Assembly: GCA_041635265.1 (NCBI GenBank) | Contig: JBFJJV010000007.1 | Coordinates: 1-45,712, forward strand | DNA length: 45,712 nucleotides | Direction of reading: 5' to 3' | Origin: Panacagrimonas sp041635265 | Lineage (GTDB): Bacteria; Pseudomonadota; Gammaproteobacteria; Nevskiales; Nevskiaceae | Part shown: in pieces, positions 1 through 8,526 of the stretch | Layout: each line of letters begins with the position of its first letter | Numbering within the stretch: the stretch's first letter is position 1 | Translations under genes and position numbers: made by a program | Notes under the pieces: generated by a model | Databases searched by the model: none | Seen by the model: the letters and a program-made list of their open reading frames with translations, nothing else | Told to the model about the DNA's origin: nothing

Positions 1-121
1 AGGCGCTGAACAGCTGCCCTCGAGGACGGTCGAAATTGCTGTTTTCACCCTCTGCGAGAGACAGCAAATCGCGTCGTGAGTACTGATTCCAGAAGGGCGG
101 CTCCCCATCATAAGTGATCAA
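1..121 (-). CDS. Possible N-terminal fragment of an unidentified protein (runs off left edge)
   Basis: On the minus strand an open frame starts at a TTG codon (119-121), directly after an in-frame TGA, and stays open for 40 codons to the window edge. Its product begins (M)ITYDGEPPFWNQYSRRD and has a composition like a real protein. A purine-rich stretch (aggaaggaaagggg on the minus strand) lies about 12 bases upstream, slightly far for this start. It fits better an ATG a little upstream, but that ATG opens only a seven-codon frame. I do not recognise the family. It may be the start of a gene diverging from the glycosyltransferase, or chance. Confidence 0.3.
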   Translation of the reverse strand, partial: MITYDGEPPFWNQYSRRDLLSLAEGENSNFDRPRGQLFSA

Positions 122-269
122 TCAGATTCATCGCCCCTTTCCTTCCTGAGCAACTGAACGCAAGAGCGTGATATCAGCCTGAGTCTTGTCCCGCAGGGGG
201 GCATCCGCGGCAGCGAATCCAAGCAGAATGGCGCACCATAGACATCCCTGATGAGTTCCATTCCCAGAG

Positions 270-1286
270 ATGAGCTCCGCACTGTCTATTGTCATTCCTG
301 CGCTGAATGAGGCGCAAACGTTGCCCTATTTGCTCGACGACCTGGCGAATCAGGATCTGTCGCTAGAGGTGCTGGTGGTTGATGGTGGATCCACCGATGG
401 TAGCCAGGCCATTGCCCTGGATAGGGGCGCTCAGCTGATCGACTCCGAGCGCGGTCGAGGCCGCCAGATGAATTTGGGCGCAAAGCGTTGCAGGGCCCCG
501 ACACTCTTGTTCCTGCATGCGGATACACGTCTGGCTTGTCGACGGCAGCTATCTCGGGCGCTGGCGAAGTACCGTGCCGAAAGCGCGCGTTATGAGAATC
601 TCGCGGGTCATTTTCCACTCAAGTTTGAGCGGGGCCAAGGCGGCCGCGCGGCCATGTACCGTTTTATGGAGGCCAAGACACGCAGCGGTCGCTACGGCAC
701 CATCAATGGCGACCAGGGCTTGCTGATCGATGAAGCGTACTTCAGGCGCTTGGGTGGATTTGACGAGCGCCTCCCGTTTTTTGAAGATCAGCGCATAGCC
801 GCGAAGATATTCCACAGCGGCCGCTGGCTGTTGCTGCCGGACGCAATTACCACCTCGGCCCGAAGATTCGAGTCAGAGGGACCGATCCGACGCTATGCCC
901 TGATGTGCCTGATGATGGTCATGCACGATGCCGGCTTCGAAGATTTTCTCGAAGAATTGCCCGGTCTCTATGCGGAGCAAGCCAATACACGCGAATTGCG
1001 CCTGCGGCCGTTTATTCACGATGCCCGGCGCAGAGTATTTTCAGCATTGCGTAGAGACCCGCGCCTCCTGCGTCAAATCGGACGTTTTGTACGCGGCAAC
1101 ATCTGGCAGCTGGCTCTGATACTGGATCTGATGGACGAGCGCGACCCCCCCCTCCTCAAGCTGTATGAGCAGGGGCTTGAGCCGCATCTGGAAAACACTC
1201 TGGTCGATACGGTCTCTGCCCTTATCGGCGCAGGAACTTTGCTTGGCTTATGGCCAATCGCCGAGCGTATTCGCTTCAGGACGTAG
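270..1286 (+). CDS. Glycosyltransferase family 2 protein, TIGR04283-like
   Basis: This 338-residue protein has a GT-A-type nucleotide-sugar-binding N-terminus: SIVIPALNE (residues 6-14), VVDGGSTDGS (36-45) and the DXD-like HAD in FLHADTRL (81-88). A conserved acidic FEDQ motif near residue 170 would be the catalytic-base region. The spacing is that of the TIGR04283 transferases, which are often found beside radical-SAM/selenodomain or arsenosugar genes. None of those partners is visible here. The C-terminus is extended by about 100 residues and ends in a hydrophobic segment (about 311-331) that may anchor it to the inner membrane. The acceptor substrate cannot be inferred. No strong ribosome-binding site precedes the ATG. 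Its stop overlaps the stop of the convergent typA by 11 bases. Confidence 0.85.
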   Translation: MSSALSIVIPALNEAQTLPYLLDDLANQDLSLEVLVVDGGSTDGSQAIALDRGAQLIDSERGRGRQMNLGAKRCRAPTLLFLHADTRLACRRQLSRALAKYRAESARYENLAGHFPLKFERGQGGRAAMYRFMEAKTRSGRYGTINGDQGLLIDEAYFRRLGGFDERLPFFEDQRIAAKIFHSGRWLLLPDAITTSARRFESEGPIRRYALMCLMMVMHDAGFEDFLEELPGLYAEQANTRELRLRPFIHDARRRVFSALRRDPRLLRQIGRFVRGNIWQLALILDLMDERDPPLLKLYEQGLEPHLENTLVDTVSALIGAGTLLGLWPIAERIRFRT

Positions 1287-3123
1287 CGTTACCACTGCGT
1301 TCTGAGCGTTTCCGCTCGTTCTCTGTCAGGAGTTTCTTGCGTACCCGTATGGCTGCAGGTGTCAGTTCGACCAGCTCATCATCGTTGATGAATTCCAGAG
1401 CCTGTTCCAGCGAGAACTTGACCGGCGGCACCAGCAGCACGGCTTCGTCTGAACCTGAGGCGCGCATATTGGTGAGCTTCTTGCCACGCAGGGCGTTGAC
1501 TACCAGATCATTGTCGCGGGCGTGAATGCCCACGATCTGGCCTTCGTAAACCGACTGGCCCGGTTCGACCATCATCTTGCCGCGTTCCTGCAGATTGAAG
1601 ATCGCAAACGCCGGTGTGTCACCCTGATCATTGGAGATCATCACACCGTTATGGCGCTGGCCAATTGAGCTGTTTTCCGCTTTGGGACCAAAGTGATCGA
1701 AGTTGTGGAACAGCAGGCCGGTGCCGGAGGTCATGCTCATGAACTCGGTCTGGAAACCGATCAGGCCGCGTGAGGGAATGAGATAGCTCAGCCGCACACG
1801 ACCCAAGCCGTCCGAGACCATGTCCTGCATCTTGCCGCCGCGCTCTGCCAGGCCCTGGATCGTGCCGCCCTGATGCTTTTCCTCGACGTCGGCGATCAAT
1901 GTCTCGTAAGGCTCACAAATTTTCCCGTCAATTTCCTTGAGGATGACCTGAGGACGCGATACGGCGATTTCGTATCCCTCGCGACGCATGGTTTCCAGCA
2001 GGATGCCCAGATGCAGCAGGCCACGGCCGGAGACCACGAGCTGGTCTGGCGAGTCGCCTGGCTCTACCCGGAGCGCGACGTTTGTCTTGAGTTCGCGTTG
2101 CAGACGCTCGCTGATCTGGCGGCTGGTAACGAACTTGCCCTCCTTGCCGGCAAACGGGGATTTGTTGACCTCGAAGGTCATGCTCATGGTGGGTTCGTCC
2201 ACCACCAGCGCGGCCAGGGCCTCGGGATGCTTGGCGTCACAGATGGTTTCGGAGATGCCGAGTTCTTCGATGCCGGTCACGGCGATGATATCGCCGGCCT
2301 GTGCTTCGGGCACTTCGACCTTGTCCAGGCCCATGAAGCCCAGCACCTGCAGAACACGGCCGTTGCGTTTCTTGCCCTCACGGTCGACCACGGAGACCTG
2401 CGTGTTGGTCTTGATGCTGCCGCGTTTAATGCGGCCGGTGCCGATGACGCCAACATAGCTTGAATAGGCCAGCGAGGTCACCTGCATCTGAAACGGGCCC
2501 TCCATGTCCACATCCGGTGGTCGCACCTTGTCCACGATGGCGCGGAAGAGAGGTTCCATGTTGCCATCGCGGATGTCCGGCGAGTCACCTGCGTAGCCAT
2601 GTAGGGCGCTGGCGTAGATAAAGGGGAAGTCCAGCTGGGTTTCATTGGCGCCCAGCTTGTCGAACAGGTCAAACACTTGATCAACCACCCAGTCGGCGCG
2701 GGCGCCGTCTCGATCGATCTTGTTCAGCACGACGATGGGGTTGAGCCCCATGGCGAAGGCTTTCTGCGTCACAAAGCGGGTCTGTGGCATCGGGCCGTCG
2801 ACCGAGTCGACCAGCAAAAGGACACAATCGACCATGGACAGCACGCGCTCCACTTCGCCGCCGAAGTCGGCGTGCCCGGGAGTGTCAACGATATTGATGC
2901 GGTACTGGATGTCCGTACGCGAATCGGTCCAGCGCAGGGCCGTGTTCTTGGCCAGGATGGTGATGCCACGCTCACGTTCCAGATCGTTGGAATCCATGAT
3001 GCGTTCGCCCAGCTCCTCGCGCTTGTCCAGCGTGCCGGATTGCCGCAGCAACTTGTCCACCAGGGTCGTTTTTCCGTGGTCGACGTGGGCGATAATGGCG
3101 ATGTTGCGAAGATTTTGGATCAT
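1276..3123 (-). CDS. typA: Translational GTPase TypA/BipA
   Basis: A 615-residue ribosome-associated GTPase of the EF-G-like family, which acts in 50S assembly and in growth at low temperature or under stress. The GTPase domain is complete. The P-loop AHVDHGKTTL lies at residues 12-21, the switch II DTPGHADFGGEVER near 78-91, and the guanine-specificity motif NKIDRDGA follows. The EF-G-like domain II, domain V and the TypA-specific C-terminal region come next (RGLIGFQTEF, GTGLLFHNFDHFGP and GQSVYEGQIVG are typical). The length is normal for the family. It is transcribed alone, with 334 bases between it and the upstream purT, so it probably has its own promoter. Confidence 0.97.
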   Translation of the reverse strand: MIQNLRNIAIIAHVDHGKTTLVDKLLRQSGTLDKREELGERIMDSNDLERERGITILAKNTALRWTDSRTDIQYRINIVDTPGHADFGGEVERVLSMVDCVLLLVDSVDGPMPQTRFVTQKAFAMGLNPIVVLNKIDRDGARADWVVDQVFDLFDKLGANETQLDFPFIYASALHGYAGDSPDIRDGNMEPLFRAIVDKVRPPDVDMEGPFQMQVTSLAYSSYVGVIGTGRIKRGSIKTNTQVSVVDREGKKRNGRVLQVLGFMGLDKVEVPEAQAGDIIAVTGIEELGISETICDAKHPEALAALVVDEPTMSMTFEVNKSPFAGKEGKFVTSRQISERLQRELKTNVALRVEPGDSPDQLVVSGRGLLHLGILLETMRREGYEIAVSRPQVILKEIDGKICEPYETLIADVEEKHQGGTIQGLAERGGKMQDMVSDGLGRVRLSYLIPSRGLIGFQTEFMSMTSGTGLLFHNFDHFGPKAENSSIGQRHNGVMISNDQGDTPAFAIFNLQERGKMMVEPGQSVYEGQIVGIHARDNDLVVNALRGKKLTNMRASGSDEAVLLVPPVKFSLEQALEFINDDELVELTPAAIRVRKKLLTENERKRSERSGNATS

Positions 3124-3457
3124 GAATGCACTACGTAAGCGAGCGGGCGGGAAGCCAAAGGGTCGCGGAGTTTACGCGGGCGCGGCCGGCAAAGCGATCA
3201 AAATCGGCGATGCAGAGCTAATTTTATGTCATTTGCCGTGCAAAACAGCGGCCCGCGACCCCCGGGTCGGCCCGAGATCTCCGGCAGGAGGTCGTAATCA
3301 GCTTGGTGCCGTGGATTCTGCCATGCCGGAGACAGATTCCCGGTCAAGCGGCCGCAGTCGCGCTTTCCAGACAATCGCTAGCCGAAACCGCCTGAAACCC
3401 TTGGTTGAGTCGGAGGATGCTTCTGATCGCTTAAGTTTTAGGGGGAGGCTGCTGTTT
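3124..3457. other. Non-coding gap between purT and typA
   Basis: Both neighbours are on the minus strand, so this gap should hold the typA promoter and the end of the purT transcript. I see no gene or RNA gene in it. A weak minus-strand promoter candidate is TTGCAC (complement of 3238-3243) with TAGCTC 17 bases on (complement of 3215-3220); a TAAAAT lies just upstream of that at 3221-3226. A perfect GC-rich palindrome CGACCC-CC-GGGTCG sits at 3256-3269. No T-tract follows any hairpin, so I call no terminator. Confidence 0.4.
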
Positions 3458-4669
3458 TCAGCTGACGCGGACAGCGGCAGCTGATTTTCTTGCTTTGGCG
3501 CGTGCAGCCTCGACGGTTTCTGCCAGTGCCAGCGCCACGCCCATTCGCCGTCTGCCTTTGACTTCGGGTTTTCCAAATAAGCGCAGCATGGTATCCGCCT
3601 CGGCTAATGCATCCGCGGTGCCCCTGAATGAGGGGGCTTTGATATCCCCTTCACACAAAATGGCACAGGAAGCAGCGGGACCACGCGCCCGAATATTTGG
3701 GATGGGCAAGCCAAGAATGGCACGTGCATGCAAGGCAAACTCGGACAGGTCCTGCGAAATCAGCGTGACCAGGCCGGTGTCGTGTGGGCGCGGAGAGACT
3801 TCGCTGAAAATTACCTCGTCGCCTTTGACAAACAGCTCCACGCCGAAGAGGCCGCGGCCACCGAGTGCGCGTGTGATGCGCTCGCCGATGTCCTGCGCTG
3901 CCAGGAGCGCCTTTTCGCTCATGGCGTGCGGTTGCCATGATTCGCGGTAGTCGCCATCGACCTGCAGATGGCCGATGGGCGCGCAAAATGATGTCTGAGT
4001 ACCTTCCTCCTCGGTCATGCCCGGTGGCCCCGGCCAGTGGCGGATGGTGAGCAAGGTGATTTCATAATCAAAATCTACAAAGCCTTCGACGATGACCTTG
4101 CCTTGCCCGGCACGACCGCCCACCTGAGCGTATTCCCAGGCCTTGTCGATATCGACTTCCTGTTTGATGGTGCTCTGGCCTTTTCCCGAACTGGACATCA
4201 CCGGCTTGACCACGCAGGGCATGCCCACTGCCTTGACCGCTTCGCGATAGCTTTCCAGCGTGTCGGCGAAACGATAAGGGGATGTGGGAATGTCCAGTTC
4301 TTCCGCGGCCAGACGCCGAATGCCTTCGCGGTCCATGGTCAGGCGCGCGGCGCGCGCGGTTGGGACCACATTGAATCCGAGCTTTTCCATCTCCAGCAGT
4401 ATCGGGGTGTTGATGGCCTCGATTTCCGGAATGATCAGGGTGGGATCTTCTTCCTCTATGACCCTGCGTAATTCAGCACCGTCGAGCATATTGATGACAT
4501 GACTGCGGTGAGCGACCTGCATGGCGGGAGCGTTGGCGTAACGATCGACCGCGACGCATTCGACCCCCAGTCGCTGCAGCTCGATAACGACCTCCTTGCC
4601 CAACTCGCCGGCGCCGAGCAGAAGCGCACAAGCAGATGTTGCAGTCAGTGGCGTGCCAATAGTGGTCAT
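3458..4669 (-). CDS. purT: Formate-dependent phosphoribosylglycinamide formyltransferase PurT
   Basis: A 403-residue ATP-grasp enzyme of de novo purine synthesis. It uses formate and ATP to formylate GAR, the folate-independent alternative to PurN. The N-terminal GAR-binding Rossmann-like region starts with LLLGAGELGKEV. The text VAHRSHVINMLD and PEIEAINT is characteristic of PurT. The central ATP-grasp module contains the flexible loop VMSSSGKGQS and the metal-binding FSEVSPRPHDTGLVT. The length (about 390-400) is normal. The ATG at 4669 is well supported by the N-terminal fit. It sits 44 bases downstream of the oxidoreductase gene in the same direction, so the two may share a transcript without being functionally linked. 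Confidence 0.96.
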   Translation of the reverse strand: MTTIGTPLTATSACALLLGAGELGKEVVIELQRLGVECVAVDRYANAPAMQVAHRSHVINMLDGAELRRVIEEEDPTLIIPEIEAINTPILLEMEKLGFNVVPTARAARLTMDREGIRRLAAEELDIPTSPYRFADTLESYREAVKAVGMPCVVKPVMSSSGKGQSTIKQEVDIDKAWEYAQVGGRAGQGKVIVEGFVDFDYEITLLTIRHWPGPPGMTEEEGTQTSFCAPIGHLQVDGDYRESWQPHAMSEKALLAAQDIGERITRALGGRGLFGVELFVKGDEVIFSEVSPRPHDTGLVTLISQDLSEFALHARAILGLPIPNIRARGPAASCAILCEGDIKAPSFRGTADALAEADTMLRLFGKPEVKGRRRMGVALALAETVEAARAKARKSAAAVRVS

Positions 4670-4713
4670 GTCTTTATGCGGTGTGATCGAAGATTAAATG
4701 GGTGAATTTGTTT

Positions 4714-6045
4714 TCAGGATTCGCGTTTGCGGCGTGCGCGATGCATGCGAAACGCCGCGACGAGTTCCGTCCGCATGTAATTTAGAAAGGAAGGTAGAGC
4801 GCCTCGTTTCATGTTTAGCGCTTTGTTGTCTGCCATATCCATCAAATGCAGGTAATACCAGCCAAGACTGCCGAAAATGTTCACAAATTTGACCGGAAGC
4901 AAGGGCGATTTGAGGGAAAAAATCCCCTCCTGGGCCATACACAAATTCTCATCGAAAGATGGCAGGGCGTCGATGCTGCCGTTGAGCAGCTGACCGGCCG
5001 CATCGCTATGGGTCACCAGCGGCCGGCCTATGCCGATCACATCGCAGGCCCCGCTGCTCAGTGCTGCCTCCATACCACCGCGGGTGCGGAAACCGCCGGT
5101 GACCATGATCGGCATGGTCGCCACTTCGCGGATACGCTCTGCGTATTCCAGAAAGTAGGCTTCGCGTTTTCGCGTGCTTTCCTTTAACGGTGCCGCAGCT
5201 GTGGCGTCATCGCCGGTATGACCCAGCAGCGTGGGCTGTTCGTAATTGCCGCCAGAGATTTCCAGCAGATCGATGGATTCGGCATTGAGCCACTGCACCA
5301 CACGCAGGCAGTCTTCATTATTGAATCCGCCTTTGCGGAAATCGTCGGAATTCAGCTTGACCGAGATCGGGAAATCCTTGCCCAATGATTTACGCACGGC
5401 GCGCACCGTTTCCAGCAGAAACCGCGCGCGATTATCCAGCGAGCCGCCCCAGGCATCCTGCCGTTGGTTGGTGACCGGGGAAAGGAAAGAACTGAGCAGA
5501 TAGCCGTGCGCGCTATGAATCTGCACGCCGGTGAAGCCGGTTTCCCGTGCGATGGCCGCGGCCCGGGCAAAGCGCTGTACGAAATCGAGAATCTCGTCCT
5601 CAGCCAGTTCTCGCGGCGCTGCGTAGTTTCCGAGCAGGTCTAGCTGCACTTGCGATGGCCCCAGTGGCTCGGAAGTGATGTAGCGCGGCGACTGTCGTCC
5701 GGCGTGGCTGAGCTGCATCCACAGATGATTGCCGCAAAAGGTTCCGGCCTTGGCCCACTTCGAGAGCCGGTCGCGGGCTTCGACGTCCGTAGTGATGGCG
5801 TCGCTGGGATCGATGGCGACGTTGGCCGGGCGTTCCAGTACACGTCGATCAATTTGGACATTGCCGGTCAGTAGCAGGCCGGCGCCGCCTTCACTCCACT
5901 TTCTATAGAGCGACTGGTGGCGCGATGTGGCGCGCAGATGTTCGTCTGCCACGCCTTCGGTCATGGCCGCCTTGCACAGCCTGTTCGATAATACGGCGCC
6001 GCAGGGCAGCGACAGGGGCTGGGAAATCAGGGAAGACGAGCTCAT
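4714..6045 (-). CDS. NADH:flavin oxidoreductase, old yellow enzyme family
   Basis: A 443-residue FMN-dependent TIM-barrel reductase, probably acting on alpha,beta-unsaturated carbonyls or related xenobiotics; the real substrate is unknown. Family signatures are visible: an N-terminal LSNRLCKAAMTE; the active-site strand GVQIHSAHGYLLSSFLSP followed by TNQRQDAWGGSLDNRARF; the phosphate-binding VTGGFRTRGGMEAA; and DVIGIGRPL. The C-terminal 70 or so residues beyond the barrel are short, so this is a single-domain member rather than the longer 2,4-dienoyl-CoA-reductase type with added FeS/FAD domains. It begins 48 bases downstream of mutM, on the same strand. The nearby flavin monooxygenase on the opposite strand also fits catabolism of ketones or steroid-like compounds, but that link is an inference. 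Confidence 0.9.
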   Translation of the reverse strand: MSSSSLISQPLSLPCGAVLSNRLCKAAMTEGVADEHLRATSRHQSLYRKWSEGGAGLLLTGNVQIDRRVLERPANVAIDPSDAITTDVEARDRLSKWAKAGTFCGNHLWMQLSHAGRQSPRYITSEPLGPSQVQLDLLGNYAAPRELAEDEILDFVQRFARAAAIARETGFTGVQIHSAHGYLLSSFLSPVTNQRQDAWGGSLDNRARFLLETVRAVRKSLGKDFPISVKLNSDDFRKGGFNNEDCLRVVQWLNAESIDLLEISGGNYEQPTLLGHTGDDATAAAPLKESTRKREAYFLEYAERIREVATMPIMVTGGFRTRGGMEAALSSGACDVIGIGRPLVTHSDAAGQLLNGSIDALPSFDENLCMAQEGIFSLKSPLLPVKFVNIFGSLGWYYLHLMDMADNKALNMKRGALPSFLNYMRTELVAAFRMHRARRKRES

Positions 6046-6093
6046 TTCAATGGTTTTGCACTTTGTCTGAGGGGGTGAGGAATCGGCAGCGAT

Positions 6094-6912
6094 TCAGGAC
6101 TGGCAGTGAGGGCAGTAAAAGCTGGAACGCTGGCCAATGATCTGGCGTTTGATCTCATGGGCACACGTTCTGCAAGCTTGCCCGTGCCGACCGTAAACGT
6201 ACAGTTCTTGTTGAAAGTATCCGGCTTCACCACCGGCGCCGACATAATCGCGCAGCGTGGTGCCTCCTCTGACGATGGCCTGGCGCAGCACATCCTGGAT
6301 GTGTGTGGCCAGCAGCTGGAACTGAGTTCTAGTGACGCGACCCGCCGCGCGGCCCGGGCGAATGCCGCAGTGAAACAGGGCTTCGCTGGCGTAAATATTC
6401 CCGGCGCCCACGACGATCTGTCCATCCATGATGAAATTCTTGATCGCCGCGGTTCGGCCGCGTGAGCGCGTAAACAGATAATCGCCATTAAATGCCGAAT
6501 CAAAGGGCTCCGGGCCAAGGTGGGCGAGCAATTCGTGCGAGTCATCGCCCGCCTTCCACCAGAGGAGAGCACCGAAGCGGCGGGGATCATTGAATCGTAA
6601 TAACTTGCCGTCTGCCAGCATGATGTCGACGTGGTCGTGTTTGATCAGCGGCGTCGGCCCTGGGAGCAGGCGCAGCTTTCCGGACATGCCCAGATGAACC
6701 AACAGGCGGTCGCCGCTATCCAGTTCAAGAACAATGTATTTGGCACGGCGTCCAGCGCGTTCAATTCGCCGCCCGGCTAGCTTTTGCTCCAGACCCGCAG
6801 GAATGGGCCAGCGCAGCCGCCGCTCTCGGACAATGACGCGGCTGATTCGCTGACCGCAGACATGCGGCTCTATGCCGCGACGGATCGTCTCCACTTCCGG
6901 TAGTTCAGGCAC
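6094..6912 (-). CDS. mutM: Formamidopyrimidine-DNA glycosylase (MutM/Fpg)
   Basis: A 272-residue bifunctional glycosylase/AP lyase that removes 8-oxoguanine and other oxidised purines from DNA. It begins with the invariant PELPEVETIRRG, whose proline is the Schiff-base nucleophile and whose glutamate is catalytic. It has the helix-two-turn-helix region around GAGNIYASEALF and a C-terminal zinc finger, C247-x2-C250 with C267-x2-C270. The start codon is GTG (complement of 6910-6912); this is fixed because the nucleophile must follow the initiator directly. It diverges from the flavin monooxygenase, with 91 bases between the two start codons. Confidence 0.97.
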   Translation of the reverse strand: MPELPEVETIRRGIEPHVCGQRISRVIVRERRLRWPIPAGLEQKLAGRRIERAGRRAKYIVLELDSGDRLLVHLGMSGKLRLLPGPTPLIKHDHVDIMLADGKLLRFNDPRRFGALLWWKAGDDSHELLAHLGPEPFDSAFNGDYLFTRSRGRTAAIKNFIMDGQIVVGAGNIYASEALFHCGIRPGRAAGRVTRTQFQLLATHIQDVLRQAIVRGGTTLRDYVGAGGEAGYFQQELYVYGRHGQACRTCAHEIKRQIIGQRSSFYCPHCQS

Positions 6913-6992
6913 GATATTCGACGGTGGCTGCGCTCAAAGCGATAGAATAACCGCAGATGATGGTGCGCCGACGTCGCGCGCTGCACATAATC

Positions 6993-7000
6993 AGGAGGAG
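6993..7000 (+). promoter_or_regulatory. Strong Shine-Dalgarno deciding the monooxygenase start
   Basis: AGGAGGAG lies three bases before the ATG at 7004 and its core is within the normal distance. The frame is also open upstream to an ATG at 6872, but that lies inside mutM and would add 44 residues of non-conserved sequence. The ATG at 7004 is therefore preferred. Confidence 0.75.
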
Positions 7001-7003
7001 CGA

Positions 7004-8506
7004 ATGAACATGAAGTCGTCAACAAAGTCGAGCGTCGAGCGCGATCCACGGATTGTGATCGTTGGTGCCGGCATGTCAGGCATGCTGATGGGGATTCTGT
7101 TGAAGCAGAAAGGATTTGGAAACTTCCAAATTCTGGAGAAGGCGGCTCAGATCGGTGGTACCTGGCGTGATAATCATTACCCGGGGGTGGCCTGCGATGT
7201 GCCCGCCTATACCTATACCTATAGTTTCGAGCCAAATTGCGAATGGAGCCGACGATTCGCTGAAGGCGCTGAGATTAAGGAATATTTCGAAGGCGTCTGC
7301 CGCAAGTATGAATTAGACAATTACATCCGCTGCAATACCAAGGCCGAGGCGGCCCGCTATGAGAATAATCAGTGGCTGATAACTTTGGAAGGTGGTGAAA
7401 CCCTGCAGGCGGATATCGTGGTCACTGCGGCCGGGGTCCTTCATCACCCCAATATGCCCGACATTCCCGGGCTTGATACTTTTGCCGGACACGCATGGCA
7501 TAGCTCGCGTTGGGATCACTCGGTCGATCTGAGTGACAAGCGCGTCGGGATCATCGGGACGGGCTCCACCGCCGCTCAGATTGTTGGCGCGCTTGCCGGC
7601 AAAACCCGGAAATTGGTTCAGTTCCAGCGAACACCACAATGGGTCCACCCCGCTTTCGATGCCTCTTACAGCGAGTGGTCCAAGAAATTGCTGAGACGGA
7701 TGCCATTCCTGACCCGAACCCTGCGGCGCGTTTTCGAATTCAGCCTGTTCATGACGCTCTCCAGGTTGCCCGTGCCGGGCTCCTATTTTCAGAAGATGCT
7801 GGATTGGGGCAGTCGGCGGGCCCTGAAACAGGTCAAGGACCCGGAGTTGCGTCGCAAGCTGACCCCGGACTATGTCGTAGGGTGCAAGCGCATCATTCTG
7901 TCCGACCAGTATTACCAGGCAATACAGCATCCGGATAGCCACCTGGTCTGCGAAGGGATTGAGAAGATCGAACCAGGCGGTATCCGAACCAAGGACGGTC
8001 AATTGCATGAGATTGACGTACTGGTCATGGCAACCGGGTTCCAAACGCATAACTACATGCGCCCGATGGAGGTTAAGGGCGAGGACGGCTTGCATCTGGA
8101 TGACTTCTGGGAGCCGGGCGCCGTGGCCCATCGCGGCGTGGCGGTCCCTGGTTTTCCAAATTTCTTCATGATGCTCGGGCCGCACAGTCCCATCGGAAAT
8201 TTCTCGGTCATTGCCATATCCGAGGCACAAGCAAACTACGTCATGAAGTTCATCGAGATGTTTCGGCAGGGCAAGGCGGCGCGCGTGCAGCCGAATCTGG
8301 ATGCCACGCAAAGCTATAACGACGCCATGCGCAAAGTTGCCAAGGGCACGATCTGGGCGCGTGGAGGTTGCAAGAGCTGGTATCTGGACAAGAGTGGCTT
8401 GCCGGCGATTTGGCCGGGTACATTTGCTGCTTACAAGCAGTCACTGGAGTCCGTCAATCTCGACGAGTTCGATCTTTCGCCGCCAGGGGACGGAGCCGTC
8501 AACTGA
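7004..8506 (+). CDS. Flavin-containing monooxygenase, Baeyer-Villiger type
   Basis: A 500-residue class B flavoprotein monooxygenase that would use FAD, NADPH and O2 to insert oxygen next to a ketone. The FAD-binding Rossmann motif GAGMSG is at residues 21-26, followed by GGTWRDNHYPGVACD, typical of Baeyer-Villiger enzymes. The type I fingerprint F-x-G-x3-H-x3-W-D is intact as FAGHAWHSSRWD (160-171). A second nucleotide-binding motif GTGSTA is at 185-190, and VMATGF and a long C-terminal substrate region follow. Substrate specificity cannot be read from the sequence; steroid, cyclic or acyclic ketones are all possible. The gene stands alone on this strand and is followed after 20 bases by the 3' end of a broken LysR gene. 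The divergent mutM probably shares only the promoter region. Confidence 0.92.
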   Translation: MNMKSSTKSSVERDPRIVIVGAGMSGMLMGILLKQKGFGNFQILEKAAQIGGTWRDNHYPGVACDVPAYTYTYSFEPNCEWSRRFAEGAEIKEYFEGVCRKYELDNYIRCNTKAEAARYENNQWLITLEGGETLQADIVVTAAGVLHHPNMPDIPGLDTFAGHAWHSSRWDHSVDLSDKRVGIIGTGSTAAQIVGALAGKTRKLVQFQRTPQWVHPAFDASYSEWSKKLLRRMPFLTRTLRRVFEFSLFMTLSRLPVPGSYFQKMLDWGSRRALKQVKDPELRRKLTPDYVVGCKRIILSDQYYQAIQHPDSHLVCEGIEKIEPGGIRTKDGQLHEIDVLVMATGFQTHNYMRPMEVKGEDGLHLDDFWEPGAVAHRGVAVPGFPNFFMMLGPHSPIGNFSVIAISEAQANYVMKFIEMFRQGKAARVQPNLDATQSYNDAMRKVAKGTIWARGGCKSWYLDKSGLPAIWPGTFAAYKQSLESVNLDEFDLSPPGDGAVN

Positions 8507-8526
8507 TCCGTTCGCGCCGTGTTCGG

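Noticed and set aside
1873..2463. A 196-codon frame antisense to typA
   Set aside because: It overlaps the conserved central part of typA and has no independent support.
7313..8311. A 332-codon open frame antisense to the monooxygenase gene
   Set aside because: It lies wholly inside a well-supported flavoprotein gene, has no ribosome-binding site or recognisable domain, and is the kind of long antisense frame produced by codon bias in GC-rich genes.
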